This document shows, piece after piece, positions 43,301 through 51,298 of a DNA stretch of 64,000 nt (the stretch's first letter is position 1; each line of letters starts with the position of its first letter). A program made the translations under genes and the position numbers. The stretch is taken from contig NZ_JAAGBB010000008.1 of NCBI RefSeq assembly GCF_018129085.1, forward strand, positions 1-64,000, written 5' to 3'. The notes below the pieces were generated by a model, which had not been told where the DNA came from, searched no databases, and saw nothing but the letters and a program-made list of their open reading frames with translations. Source of the stretch: Plastoroseomonas hellenica (GTDB lineage: Bacteria > Pseudomonadota > Alphaproteobacteria > Acetobacterales > Acetobacteraceae).

Positions 43301-43915
43301 GTGGGCTTTCGGCTGCACGGACAGCTGCTCCACCCTGCGCTGAGCCTGCCGCCAGCCCTCGACGGCCTCGCTGACCTTGCGCCTGCCCCTTGCGCTGCCG
43401 AAGAGGGACTTGGCCTCCTCGTCTATGCTTGCCTGCGCCTCGCGCAGGCCCAGGAGGCCGGTGCCCGCGGCGAACAGGCTTTCGCCCACGCCTCCGCCGC
43501 CGGTGGCCAGCGTTCTGCCCCCGGCGCGCAGCCGGTTACCGTCCAAGCCGAAGCCCTGCTCGAAGAGCTCCCGGCTCGCGCCGCCCAGGAAGGGCGCCAG
43601 GGCGGTGTCGGGGATGACCTCGTCGGCATTGTCGCGGAGCGTGCCGCTGCGGCCTTTGCGCCGAATGAAGCGGCCTTCGCGGCCGTCTCCCGCCATTACC
43701 GTGAATCCGACGCGCAGTTGGGGGGCGCCATGGAGGAAGTCGAAGTCCGTTCGGTGCCCGAAGCCGAACAGGGCGTCGCTGATGGCGGCGAGCGCCGTGG
43801 ACTTGCCTGCCTCGTTGACGCCTTGGACGACGCACAGTGGCGCGTCGGCGGGAAAGTCGAGCACGGCATCCGCGAGGTGGCCGTATCGCACCAGGGCGAG
43901 CTGGCGGAGCCTCAT
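40379..43915 (-). CDS. SbcC/Rad50-like AAA ATPase (YhaN type)
   Basis: A 1178-residue SMC-like ATPase, set to start at MRLRQLALVRYGHL (43915). Walker A is GVNEAGKST (32-40). A very long Ala/Glu/Arg-rich coiled-coil region fills residues about 190-1030. The C-terminal ATPase half has the signature-like GLSEGARDQLFLALRVAAI and Walker B PLPFVADDLLVHFDDDR, followed by VILFTHHDHV. There is no clear CxxC zinc hook in mid-coil. It would act with the SbcD-like nuclease just upstream (ATGA overlap) in DNA end processing. The 99-residue upstream extension of the frame is an Arg/Pro shadow and is rejected. Confidence 0.88.
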   Translation of the reverse strand: MRLRQLALVRYGHLADAVLDFPADAPLCVVQGVNEAGKSTALAAISDALFGFGHRTDFDFLHGAPQLRVGFTVMAGDGREGRFIRRKGRSGTLRDNADEVIPDTALAPFLGGASRELFEQGFGLDGNRLRAGGRTLATGGGGVGESLFAAGTGLLGLREAQASIDEEAKSLFGSARGRRKVSEAVEGWRQAQRRVEQLSVQPKAHREAAAALEAATNELRELQGKSRELQIEASRLQRLRRVSPILVSLDAARRRFEDLAGVPTIPLDAEERLAAAIEARSQAARDATRESDAVATLTARRAEFAPDASPLAAQDTIDLLAEARHAAVQADGDLPMLRLAIEGHRATVAEALRELGLAVSPEAARDTVPEPSARNRVRTLAREHAGLAAAAAAATKAEASARTRREKADAALAAHPAPPDPAVLRQTITMVRGEGRLDADLAEAESTADATRRKADAALAALPLWTGDADGLAACPVPLQAEVASIGTELEASQAAAVAAGAAVAKTEAELASAEERLRSLAEGGTVPTPAAVAAARKERDATWRRVRQLLGGEPPPEATDPEDVADRFEQQRDDADRLADRRADEAHRVADFLSETANRERLLQQRSAELEGQAEAAAGLQAASSRWRELWEPSGVSPSTVAAMAEWRRARDEVLRLHSEAMVAARRRDLVAGRGGAARAALLAQLPGGSSGGTIASLLAHAEATCAAAEERQAAYRALAEGWERETAALPELEAATRDAEAALEDWRAKWGPAVAQLGLAEDTAVADAEAALAAWSRIAETAPAWRQDAKRMEQQQETAASFRASVEAALAAIGAPPLSEPASAAAARLLRQLEEARKAEAEAASLTKRIEETSQALAEARRRGEAAEADLAELRRIARVEDDAALAAEIERDRRRDTTEKEISKLEAELGAQGDGLDEAALRAEAAGADADGAAPRLDAAAARLRDIDDEVAALGVRREELSTERARTQAELEGMQRGQDAAGALQEQQQFLAEAAAAAGRYAQLHVARVLLHAGIERFRRVQQGPLLAAASRHFAALTRGRYPRLGTDEDAAGKPLLVAIQRDGTECPVDGLSEGARDQLFLALRVAAIEAHVASSEPLPFVADDLLVHFDDDRAVAAVELLIELGRSTQVILFTHHDHVASIAEARGSSGTAVVRWRPFTAAARMAAAPTVAE

Positions 43916-45129
43916 GGCGTTTCCGTGCCGGAGAGCGCCTCGGCGGTGAGCGCCCAGGCGTCCTCGGCCAGCTGACGCAGCCCCTCGGCGTCCCCAGGCA
44001 GCTCGAGGAGAGCCTCCGCCGGGAGCCGCCGCCGCAGGTCGGCGAGATCCCGCAGCAGGCTTTCGATGAGCTCCGGGTCGTCCAGGCCTCCCATGAAGGC
44101 GTCCTGCAGTGGTGCAAGGAGGGCGGCGTCGGTCGACCGGGGTAGCCGTGTCCGGATCCGTACCTTCTCGGTCCACAGGTCGCCACCGGCGGCCATGGCG
44201 GCAGCGCGGCATTCGGCGGCCAGGCGATCCGGGTCGCCCAGCAGGGCTCCGTGAAGCCTGGTCTCACCGATCAGCGTCAGCCTTGCCAACAGTGGCCGCC
44301 CGGCGGCGGCTTCCACGGCGGTCTGCGCCGCTGCCTGGATCCGCGCAGACAGCGCGGCCATGTCCGAGTTCGTGGCGTCCACCTCCATCGCAGCCCAGCG
44401 AAGCACGTCGACGTCGCGGTGCTCGACGCTGGTGATGACGCGATCCTCGACGGTGACCAGGGTGCAGCCCTTGGCGCCTGTCTCCCTGGCGTGGCGGCCC
44501 TGAAGGTTCCCAGGAAACACGATCCAGGGACGCTCGTGCAGGACCTGGCGCGCGTGGATGTGGCCAAGCGCCCAGTAGTCGTATCCCTTGAGCGCAAGGG
44601 CGGCGACGCTGCAGGGGGCATAGACCTCGTGCTCACCGGGGTCTTCTGCCGACGTGTGCAGGACGCCGATGTTCAGCATGCCGGGCACGGACGGGCGATA
44701 TGCGGCCGACAAATCCTCGGGGACCGCACGGTTCGGGAAGGACCTCCCGTGAAGCGCGACGCCGAGTTCGGGAAGGGGGAGGGTCTGGCAAGAGTGCGAG
44801 GAGAACTCCTGCACGTTCGGCGGCAGGCTCAGGTTCCTTGTGATGACCGAGTGGGCGTCGTGATTGCCGCGCAGCAGGAAACAGGGGCGGTTGAAGCGCC
44901 GCATCTGCTCGGCGAAGAACAGGCCGGTCGAGAAATCCTTCCAGTCGCCGTCATATAGGTCACCGGCGATGACCATGAAGGCGACGTCCTCCTCCAGCGC
45001 CAGGGATACCATCGCCTCGAAGGCGCGCCGCGTGCAGCGCTGGATGATCTCGGCCGGGAGATCCGCGCGCGACTGCAGCCCAGAGAGCGGGCTATCCAGA
45101 TGGATGTCTGCTGCGTGGAGGAACTTCAC
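43912..45129 (-). CDS. SbcD/Mre11-like metallophosphoesterase exonuclease (YhaO type)
   Basis: A 405-residue nuclease starting MKFLHAADIHLDSP. The metallophosphoesterase motifs are complete: D8-x-H10, GDLYD (56-60), GNHD (88-91), LHTSAED and GHIHARQ. The C-terminal 150 residues form a helical capping and ATPase-contact region (LESLLRDLADLRRRLP-like). It should cut or trim DNA ends or hairpins, powered by the overlapping SbcC-like gene (ATG of that gene within its stop). With the two Ku genes elsewhere in the window this adds to a DNA-end repair theme. Confidence 0.9.
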   Translation of the reverse strand: MKFLHAADIHLDSPLSGLQSRADLPAEIIQRCTRRAFEAMVSLALEEDVAFMVIAGDLYDGDWKDFSTGLFFAEQMRRFNRPCFLLRGNHDAHSVITRNLSLPPNVQEFSSHSCQTLPLPELGVALHGRSFPNRAVPEDLSAAYRPSVPGMLNIGVLHTSAEDPGEHEVYAPCSVAALALKGYDYWALGHIHARQVLHERPWIVFPGNLQGRHARETGAKGCTLVTVEDRVITSVEHRDVDVLRWAAMEVDATNSDMAALSARIQAAAQTAVEAAAGRPLLARLTLIGETRLHGALLGDPDRLAAECRAAAMAAGGDLWTEKVRIRTRLPRSTDAALLAPLQDAFMGGLDDPELIESLLRDLADLRRRLPAEALLELPGDAEGLRQLAEDAWALTAEALSGTETP

Positions 45130-45304
45130 GCGGAGACGTTATCGCAGGATGGGCGTTCGGTCACCGGGCTGGCGTCGAGCGCCTGTGTCTGGCCCTCGCG
45201 CGGGCCACTGCGCCAGCGAGTCGGCACCACCTCGGCCAAGCTTTCCTCGCGACGCTTCGCCATCATGATGCCGGTCGAAATTACATGGTGTCCGTGACTG
45301 CGGC

Positions 45305-45733
45305 CTATGGGACGTACGCTTCAACCAGCCTGCGGCGCTGAGCCGCGCTGTCGAGCGCGAGATGCGGGTTCAGTTCGTTCGCGATCGCCTCTCGCAGCTG
45401 GCTGACCTCGAAGGAGAGCAGCGCCAAGCCGCCGAACTTCTCCTGGGTATCGATGACGCATCTCGTCCCGTCGGGTGTTTTCAGCGCCATGGTGCGTGAC
45501 TGGTTTCCGACCATCGCGGCGAGGTTCCTATCGGCCGCCGCCACGATGGCGAGCTCCTCCCAGGGTGCCACCGCCAGGTCCGCGTCGGCGAAGTGCCACA
45601 CGAGCCCCGCCACCTCGTAGCTGCTCAACTTGATTGCGTCCGCATATGCGATCTCGATACCGCAGCGTTCATCCGGGAGACGCCGCGTGTCGGCCTCGAT
45701 TCCTACAACAGGAGCCTCGTGCGCAACGCGCAT
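45305..45733 (-). CDS. Hypothetical protein
   Basis: A 142-residue soluble protein starting MRVAHEAPVVGIEADTRRL; an in-frame TGA lies two codons before this ATG, so the start cannot be further upstream. The middle is beta-rich (KLSSYEVAGLVWHFADADLAV, SRTMALKTPDGTRCVIDTQEK) and the end is helical (SQLREAIANELNPHLALD). I do not recognise a family. It lies between the nuclease pair and the acyl-CoA dehydrogenase, on the same strand as both, but gaps of 139 and 175 bases argue against a shared transcript. Confidence 0.6.
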   Translation of the reverse strand: MRVAHEAPVVGIEADTRRLPDERCGIEIAYADAIKLSSYEVAGLVWHFADADLAVAPWEELAIVAAADRNLAAMVGNQSRTMALKTPDGTRCVIDTQEKFGGLALLSFEVSQLREAIANELNPHLALDSAAQRRRLVEAYVP

Positions 45734-45872
45734 GGCTCAATCGACATACATTTCGGTTCCGCCGCGCCGGCGGGTCGGGACGCGAACTGGATTCCGACCG
45801 TGGCGGGCCGCCCATGGTTCTGCCTGTTCCGGTTCTACGGGCCGGCGCGGTGCCGCAGGGGGCGTCGAACAG

Positions 45873-47015
45873 TCAGGCGATCGTGCCGCGCAGTACCGCC
45901 CAGCGCGCGATGACAATGCGTTGCACCTCCGAGGTGCCGTCCAGGATCCGGAACAGCCGGGCGTCGCGGTACAGCCGCTCCGCGGCTGAGCCTTCCATGT
46001 AGCCCTCGCCGCCATGCACTTGCAGGATCCGGTCGGCGACCCGGCCGAGCGCCTCGGTGGCGAACAGCTTGGCCGCCGCCGCCTCGCCCGCTACCAATTC
46101 GCCACGGTCGCGCTTCCGCGCCAGCTCGAGCGCCATGCAGCGGGCCGCCAGGGCATCCGTCGCGCTGTCGGCGAGTAGCGCGGCCACCGCTTGGTGCTCG
46201 TGCAGCCGCTTGCCGAACTGGCGCCGGCGCTCGGCGTGGCGCACGCCTTCCTCCACCAGCCGCTCCGCGGTGCCGGCGCACAGCGCGGCGAGATGCAGCC
46301 GCACCTTGTCCAGCCCCGCCAGCGCGGCGCGCAGCCCGCCGCCGCGCGGGCCGAGCAACGCATCCGGCGGCAGCCGCACCTGGTGCAGCCGGATATCCGC
46401 CACATGCACGCCGCGCAGCCCCATCTTGCGCTGTGCCGGCAGCACTTCGACGCCGGTCGCACCGGCCGGAACGGCGAAGGCGCTGATCTCGGCCTCGCCG
46501 CTGCGCGCCATGACGACCAGCAGCGCGGCCTCCGGCGCATTCGTCACCCAGCGCTTGGTGCCGTCCAGCACCCAGCCGCCATCCGGCTCGAGCGTCGCGG
46601 CGCATTGCAGTGAACCGGCGTCCGAGCCTGCCTCGGCCTCGGAGAGGCAGAATGCAGCCACCACCTCGCCGCGCGCCATGCCGGGAAGCCAACGCCCCTG
46701 CTGCGCCGGCGTGCCGACGTGCAGCAGGATCTGCGCCGCGCCGCCGCTGTTCAGCGCGTAGCGGGAGCGATAGGCCGGGGCGGCGCGCCCCAGCACCAGC
46801 ATCAGCTCCGCCTCCTCCTCCATCGTCAGGCCCAGCCCGCCATGCGCCTCGGGGATGGAGATGCCGAATAGCCCGGCCTCGCGCAGCGCGGCCAGCACGC
46901 CGGCGGGCACCTCGTCGGTGGCGTCGGTCTCCGCCTCGGCTGGGATCAGCACCTCCTGCACCAAGCGCATCGCCATGGCGAGCCGCGCCTCCTGCGCCGC
47001 ACGGTCGCGGATCAT
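45873..47015 (-). CDS. Acyl-CoA dehydrogenase
   Basis: A 380-residue flavoprotein. Signature pieces are AAFCLSEAEAGSDAGSLQ (FAD and substrate), WVLDGTKRWVTNAPEA, VARPYRDARL-type end seen as QVHGGEGYMEGSAAERLYRD and ILDGTSEVQRIVIAR. The catalytic Glu of the usual YEGT motif reads LDGT here, that is Asp at the position of the base, unless the base sits elsewhere as in isovaleryl-CoA dehydrogenase. It oxidises an acyl-CoA made by the CoA ligase encoded just upstream (4-base overlap). Last gene of the iclR operon. Confidence 0.88.
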   Translation of the reverse strand: MIRDRAAQEARLAMAMRLVQEVLIPAEAETDATDEVPAGVLAALREAGLFGISIPEAHGGLGLTMEEEAELMLVLGRAAPAYRSRYALNSGGAAQILLHVGTPAQQGRWLPGMARGEVVAAFCLSEAEAGSDAGSLQCAATLEPDGGWVLDGTKRWVTNAPEAALLVVMARSGEAEISAFAVPAGATGVEVLPAQRKMGLRGVHVADIRLHQVRLPPDALLGPRGGGLRAALAGLDKVRLHLAALCAGTAERLVEEGVRHAERRRQFGKRLHEHQAVAALLADSATDALAARCMALELARKRDRGELVAGEAAAAKLFATEALGRVADRILQVHGGEGYMEGSAAERLYRDARLFRILDGTSEVQRIVIARWAVLRGTIA

Positions 47016-49099
47016 CGGCCGGGCTCCCCGCGTAGCGCCGCCAGCGCGTCCAGTGCCACCAGGCCCTCTCCCGCTGGCAGGACCAGCAAAGGGTTGATCT
47101 CCAGCGACTCCAGCGTGTCGCTGCGCCGCAGCGCGTAGGTGGAGAGCGCCACGATCGCCTCGGCCAGTGCTGCCTCGTCCGCCACGGGCGCGCCGCGGAA
47201 ACCGCGCAGCAGGCGGATGCCGCGCAGGCGGCCGAGCATCGCCCGTGCCTCCTGCGGGGACACTGGGGCGAGCATGAGCTGCACATCTTCCAGCGCCTCC
47301 GCCGCCACACCGCCCAGACCGACCAGCACGGCGGGGCCAAAGGCCGCGTCGTTGCGGATGCCGAGGATGATCTCGGCCACGCCGCGCGCCATGGGTTGCA
47401 CCAGCACGCCTTCGATCCGCGCCCCGGGCACGGCGCTGCGCGCGGCGGCGAGGATGCGCGTGCAGGCCGCCTCGGCGTCCTCAGGCGCCACGTCCAGCGC
47501 CACGCCGCCGGCATCGGACTTGTGCGGGATGTCAGGCGACTGGACCTTGAGTGCCACCTGGCCGCCGAAGTCGCGCGCGGCCGCCGCGGCCTGGCCCGGT
47601 GTCGCCGCCAAATGGCTCCGCAGCACCGTGACCCCGGCCTCCCGCAGCAGTTCCAGTGCGGCATGCTCGGCGAGCATTCGCGCCGGCCCCGGACGCAACG
47701 GCGCGCAGGCGGGGTCGGCGGGCGCCGCCACCCCCGCCACCACGCCGGCCAGCGCCGTCACGCAGCGAACCGGATCGGGAAAGTTGGGCACGCCCGCCGC
47801 GGCCAGGATCTCCTGCGCCTGTGCGGCGGTTCCGGGCCGCGGACACCAGCTGACGACCAGCGGCTTGGAGGTGCTCGCCGCCGCGGCCGCGATTGCGCTG
47901 GCGACGCTGACAGCCGCCGTGCCCTGCAGCACCGTCGGCACCACCGCGACCATGTCGGTCAGCGGGTCCTCGGTGACCAGGTCGAGCGCGGCGGCCAGCA
48001 TGTCCGGCTTGCCGATCAGCGCAGCAGTGACGTCCACCGGGTTGGCGGCGGAACCGAAGCTCGGGATGACGTCGCGCAGTCGCGCGGACGTCGCCTCGGC
48101 GAGCGGCTCCACCAGCAGGCCGGCGGGGTCCGCGGCATCGGCCATGGCGACGCCGGCGCCGCCGGACACGGTGACGATGGTCAGGCGCCGCCCGGCCGGC
48201 CGGCGGCCCTGCGAGAGCACCAGGGCGCGGTCCGCCATCTCCGTCACGCTGGCCACCGGGATCATCCCGGCGCGCTCCAGGAGCGCGCGCGTGAGGCGCG
48301 CATCGGTGGCGAGCGCTGCGGTATGCGCGGCGGCGGCGCGCGCACCGGAAGGCGTCACTCCCGCCTTCCAGGCGAGGACCGGCTTACCCGCCGCGGCGGC
48401 GCGGGCACCGAGCGCGAGCAGCCGCCGCGGCTCTTCCAGAGCCTCGAAGAACAGGCTGATGACTTCGGTCTGCGCGTCCTCCACCAGCGCCTCGGCCAGG
48501 TCCAGCACACCCAGGCCCGCGGCATTGCCGAGAGCGAAAGCGCGGGAGATGCCGACGCCCTGCTCCTCGGCGATGCCGGCGATGCCGAAGATGAAGCCGC
48601 TCTGAGAGACCAGCGAGAAGCCGCCCGGCTTCCAGTGCCGGTCGTTGAAGGCCGAGGAGAAGCCGGCGAAGACGCGGCCCGGCACGTCCATGAAGCCCTG
48701 GCAGTTCGGGCCGATCAGGCCGATCCCGCGCCGTGCCGCGATCGCCGCCAACTCCTCCTGCGCCGCCGTATGGCCGACCTCGGCGAAGCCCGAGGAGCAG
48801 ACGACGGCGAAGGGAATGCCGGCCTCGCCGCATTCTTCCAGCAGCGCCGGCACGCGTGCGGCCGCCGTCATGACCATGACGATGTCCGGCACCGCCGGCA
48901 GCGCGGCGACCGACGAGTAGCAACGCAGCCCCTCCACTTCGGAGAGCCGCGGGTTCACCGGGAAGATCTCCCCGGCATAGCCGTGCATCCCGAGGAAGCG
49001 CTGCGGCAGGGAAGGGATGTCGCCGCGGTCGGTGGCACCAAGTATGGCGATGGCCTTCGGCGACAGCAGGCGAGACCAGTCGGGCGCGCACATCGGCAT
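47012..49099 (-). CDS. NDP-forming acyl-CoA synthetase (fused subunits)
   Basis: A 695-residue ligase of the ADP-forming acetyl-CoA synthetase/pimeloyl-CoA ligase type. Residues about 10-140 are the CoA-binding Rossmann domain (LLSPKAIAILGATDRGDIPS, VIVMTAAARVPALLEECGE), then succinyl-CoA-ligase-like domains (SLVSQSGFIFGIAG) and a C-terminal ATP-grasp domain (FGGQVALKVQSPDIPHKSDAGGVALDV). ATG 49099 starts two bases after the stop of the binding-protein gene. It activates a carboxylic acid, presumably the one taken up by the TctC protein or formed by the enolase-family enzyme. Confidence 0.87.
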   Translation of the reverse strand: MPMCAPDWSRLLSPKAIAILGATDRGDIPSLPQRFLGMHGYAGEIFPVNPRLSEVEGLRCYSSVAALPAVPDIVMVMTAAARVPALLEECGEAGIPFAVVCSSGFAEVGHTAAQEELAAIAARRGIGLIGPNCQGFMDVPGRVFAGFSSAFNDRHWKPGGFSLVSQSGFIFGIAGIAEEQGVGISRAFALGNAAGLGVLDLAEALVEDAQTEVISLFFEALEEPRRLLALGARAAAAGKPVLAWKAGVTPSGARAAAAHTAALATDARLTRALLERAGMIPVASVTEMADRALVLSQGRRPAGRRLTIVTVSGGAGVAMADAADPAGLLVEPLAEATSARLRDVIPSFGSAANPVDVTAALIGKPDMLAAALDLVTEDPLTDMVAVVPTVLQGTAAVSVASAIAAAAASTSKPLVVSWCPRPGTAAQAQEILAAAGVPNFPDPVRCVTALAGVVAGVAAPADPACAPLRPGPARMLAEHAALELLREAGVTVLRSHLAATPGQAAAAARDFGGQVALKVQSPDIPHKSDAGGVALDVAPEDAEAACTRILAAARSAVPGARIEGVLVQPMARGVAEIILGIRNDAAFGPAVLVGLGGVAAEALEDVQLMLAPVSPQEARAMLGRLRGIRLLRGFRGAPVADEAALAEAIVALSTYALRRSDTLESLEINPLLVLPAGEGLVALDALAALRGEPGR

Positions 49100-49101
49100 G
49101 C

Positions 49102-50085
49102 TCAATCGATCCGCGCGCCCGAGGCGCGGACGATCGGCTCCCACTTCTCCATCTCGGCGCGGATCAACGTCGCGAAGGCGTCCGGTCCCTGCGGCCAGGG
49201 CTCCGCGCCCGTGGCGCGGAGCCTCGCCGCCACCTCCGGCACTTCCACCGCGCGGGTAACCTCAGTTGCCAGGCGCTGCACGATGGGGGCAGGCGTGCCG
49301 GCGGGGGCGACGATGCCGAACCAGACATACATCTCGAACCGCGGCAGCCCGGCCTCCCGCAGGGTTGGCGCGTTCGGCAGCGAGGGATGGCGCGCGGTGC
49401 CGGTGACGGCGATGGGGCGCAACTGCCCGCCCTCGATCTGCGGCAGCACGTTCGGCACGTTGTCCCAGACGATGGGCACGTTGCCGGCCACCGCGTCGCT
49501 GACCGCGGGCGCGCTGCCGCGATAGGGCACATGCTGGAACTGCACACCGCCGGCCTGCTGCGCGAACAGCTCCGCCGCCAGATGCGGGGAGCTGCCGATG
49601 CCGGACGTGGCGTAGGTGAGCTGTCCACTGGCGGCGCGCGCCCGCGTCAGCAGATCCTCCACGCTGCGGATGCCGCTGCCGGGATGCACGGCGATCATGT
49701 TCATCAGCCGGGCACCGACCGCGACAGCGGCAAAGTCGCGTGTCGGCTCGTAGCCGACATCGGGCTTCAGCAGCCGATTGAAGATGAGCGTGGAGAGGTT
49801 GGCAACCGCCAGCGTGTTGCCGTCCGGCGCGGCGCGCGCCAGTTGCAGGGTGGCCAGCGCGCCGCCGGCACCGGGGTTGTTCGCGGTGACAAAGGGCTGG
49901 CCGAGCACCGAGCCCAGGCGGTCGCTCACGGTTCGGCCGAAGATGTCGTTGAAGGCGCCGGGCGAGCCGGGATTCAGCACGCGGATCGGGCGGTCCGGCC
50001 AGGCGGCCTGCGCGCGGGCAAGGCCGGGCGTGGCCAGGGCGAGGGGGAAGGCGCCAAGCAGCGCCCGCCGGGTGGTCTGGGTCAT
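49102..50085 (-). CDS. TctC-type periplasmic solute-binding protein
   Basis: A 327-residue tripartite tricarboxylate-type binding protein. Start MTQTTRRALLGAFPLALATP is fixed by GGGAGGAAA just upstream; the signal peptide has twin Arg (TRRALLG) and cleaves after ARA-QA. Family motifs: WPDRPIRVLNPGSPGAFNDIFGR, VTANNPGAGGALATLQLARA and TYATSGIGSSPHLAAELFAQ. Such proteins bind carboxylates; no TctA/TctB membrane genes are nearby, as is common in this large orphan family. Gene three of the iclR operon. Confidence 0.9.
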   Translation of the reverse strand: MTQTTRRALLGAFPLALATPGLARAQAAWPDRPIRVLNPGSPGAFNDIFGRTVSDRLGSVLGQPFVTANNPGAGGALATLQLARAAPDGNTLAVANLSTLIFNRLLKPDVGYEPTRDFAAVAVGARLMNMIAVHPGSGIRSVEDLLTRARAASGQLTYATSGIGSSPHLAAELFAQQAGGVQFQHVPYRGSAPAVSDAVAGNVPIVWDNVPNVLPQIEGGQLRPIAVTGTARHPSLPNAPTLREAGLPRFEMYVWFGIVAPAGTPAPIVQRLATEVTRAVEVPEVAARLRATGAEPWPQGPDAFATLIRAEMEKWEPIVRASGARID

Positions 50086-50116
50086 TGTCGTTTCCTCCCG
50101 CTTACCGTTGCGCGGC

Positions 50117-51298
50117 TCAGATGAAGCCGGGGCCGGGAATGGCGAACAGCCGCTGCGCGACCGCTTCGTCCACCTCCACGCCCCAGCCCGGCCGGTGGTT
50201 GGCACGCACGCAACCCGCTTCGTCCAGAATTGGCTTCGCGCTGCACAGCTCGTCGCGGTAGGGATTGTCGATGGCCGCGTCGAACTCGTACCAGGCGCCG
50301 TTGTCGATCGAGCCCAGCAGGTGGATGGCGGCGAAGAAGTTCAGCGGGCTGGCCGAGGAGTGCGGGCAGACCGGCAGCTTCCAGGCCGAGGCCATGTTGG
50401 CGATGCGCAGGCATTCGGTTGGCCCGCCCGACTTTGACAGGTCGGGCTGCAGGATGCCGACCGAGCCATCCTCAAGCAGGCGGTGGAATTCGAAGCGGCC
50501 GTAGTGATTCTCGCCTGCGGCCAGCGGGCAGGCATGCAGCATGGCCCGCGCTTCCCGGTACGGCCGGTGGTCGTGTGCCGGGAACGGCTCCTCCACCCAG
50601 TACACCCGCATCTCCTCCAGCACCGGCGCCGCGCGGCGGAAATCCTGCAGCGTGTAGCTGCAGTTGAGGTCCACCATCAGCGTGAGGTCGGGGAAGGCGC
50701 GGCGCACAGCGGTGAGGCGCGCGAGGTCGATGTCCAGCGTCTCGCCAAAGCGCAGCTTCACCGCGCGGAACCCCTGCGCGACGAAGCCCGCCACCTCCTG
50801 CACCAGGCTGTCGACCGGCTGGAAGCCGAGCGTGATCCCGCCGGCATAGGCCGGGATCGGCTTGTCGGTGCCGCCCATCAGCTGCCAGCAGGGCATGCCG
50901 AAGTAGCGGCCGCGCGCATCCCACAGCGCCATGTCGATGCCCGACAGCGCGATGAGGGTGCCGGCGCCCTGGCCATGGCTCGCGATGTGGCGCGCATAGA
51001 CCGCGCTCCAGGCATCCACCGGGCTGGCGGCGCTGCGGCCGAGCACGAAATGCGACAGCGTGTTGTTGATGAGGTCGGCGATCGAGGTTGGGCCACGACC
51101 GTGATGTGCTTCGCCCCAGCCGACCACACCGCATTCGGTCAGCACGCGCACCAGCACCATGTCGCGCTTCACCGCGGCGCCGATGCCGTGGCGGACCACG
51201 CGCCCTTCCGGCACGCGGAAGGAGAGCGGGACGGCACGGATCTCCTTGATCTTCAGGTCGCGCACCGCGTCGCGGCTTGCCGGGGCGTTGGCATTCAT
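50117..51298 (-). CDS. Mandelate racemase/muconate-lactonising enzyme family protein
   Basis: A 393-residue enolase-superfamily enzyme. The N-terminal capping domain starts KIKEIRAVPLSFRVPEGRVV; the barrel has Lys in FRAVKLRFGE, metal ligands Asp in LMVDLNCSYT, Glu in YWVEEPF and Glu in PLAAGENHYGRFE, and His in CPHSSASPLNF. This layout suits a sugar-acid dehydratase or racemase of the mandelate racemase subgroup; the substrate is not predictable by eye. ATG 51298 overlaps the iclR stop by one base. The upstream frame extension to 51538 is a shadow. Confidence 0.88.
   Translation of the reverse strand: MNANAPASRDAVRDLKIKEIRAVPLSFRVPEGRVVRHGIGAAVKRDMVLVRVLTECGVVGWGEAHHGRGPTSIADLINNTLSHFVLGRSAASPVDAWSAVYARHIASHGQGAGTLIALSGIDMALWDARGRYFGMPCWQLMGGTDKPIPAYAGGITLGFQPVDSLVQEVAGFVAQGFRAVKLRFGETLDIDLARLTAVRRAFPDLTLMVDLNCSYTLQDFRRAAPVLEEMRVYWVEEPFPAHDHRPYREARAMLHACPLAAGENHYGRFEFHRLLEDGSVGILQPDLSKSGGPTECLRIANMASAWKLPVCPHSSASPLNFFAAIHLLGSIDNGAWYEFDAAIDNPYRDELCSAKPILDEAGCVRANHRPGWGVEVDEAVAQRLFAIPGPGFI

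Noticed and set aside
43916-44212. N-terminal extension of the SbcC-like frame
   Set aside because: Arg/Pro-rich, overlaps the SbcD-like gene; MRLRQLALVRYG at 43915 is the normal start and gives an ATGA overlap.
47396-49525. 709-codon plus-strand frame, His/Arg-rich
   Set aside because: Mirror of the acyl-CoA synthetase and TctC genes; the real genes have motifs, signal peptide and ribosome sites.
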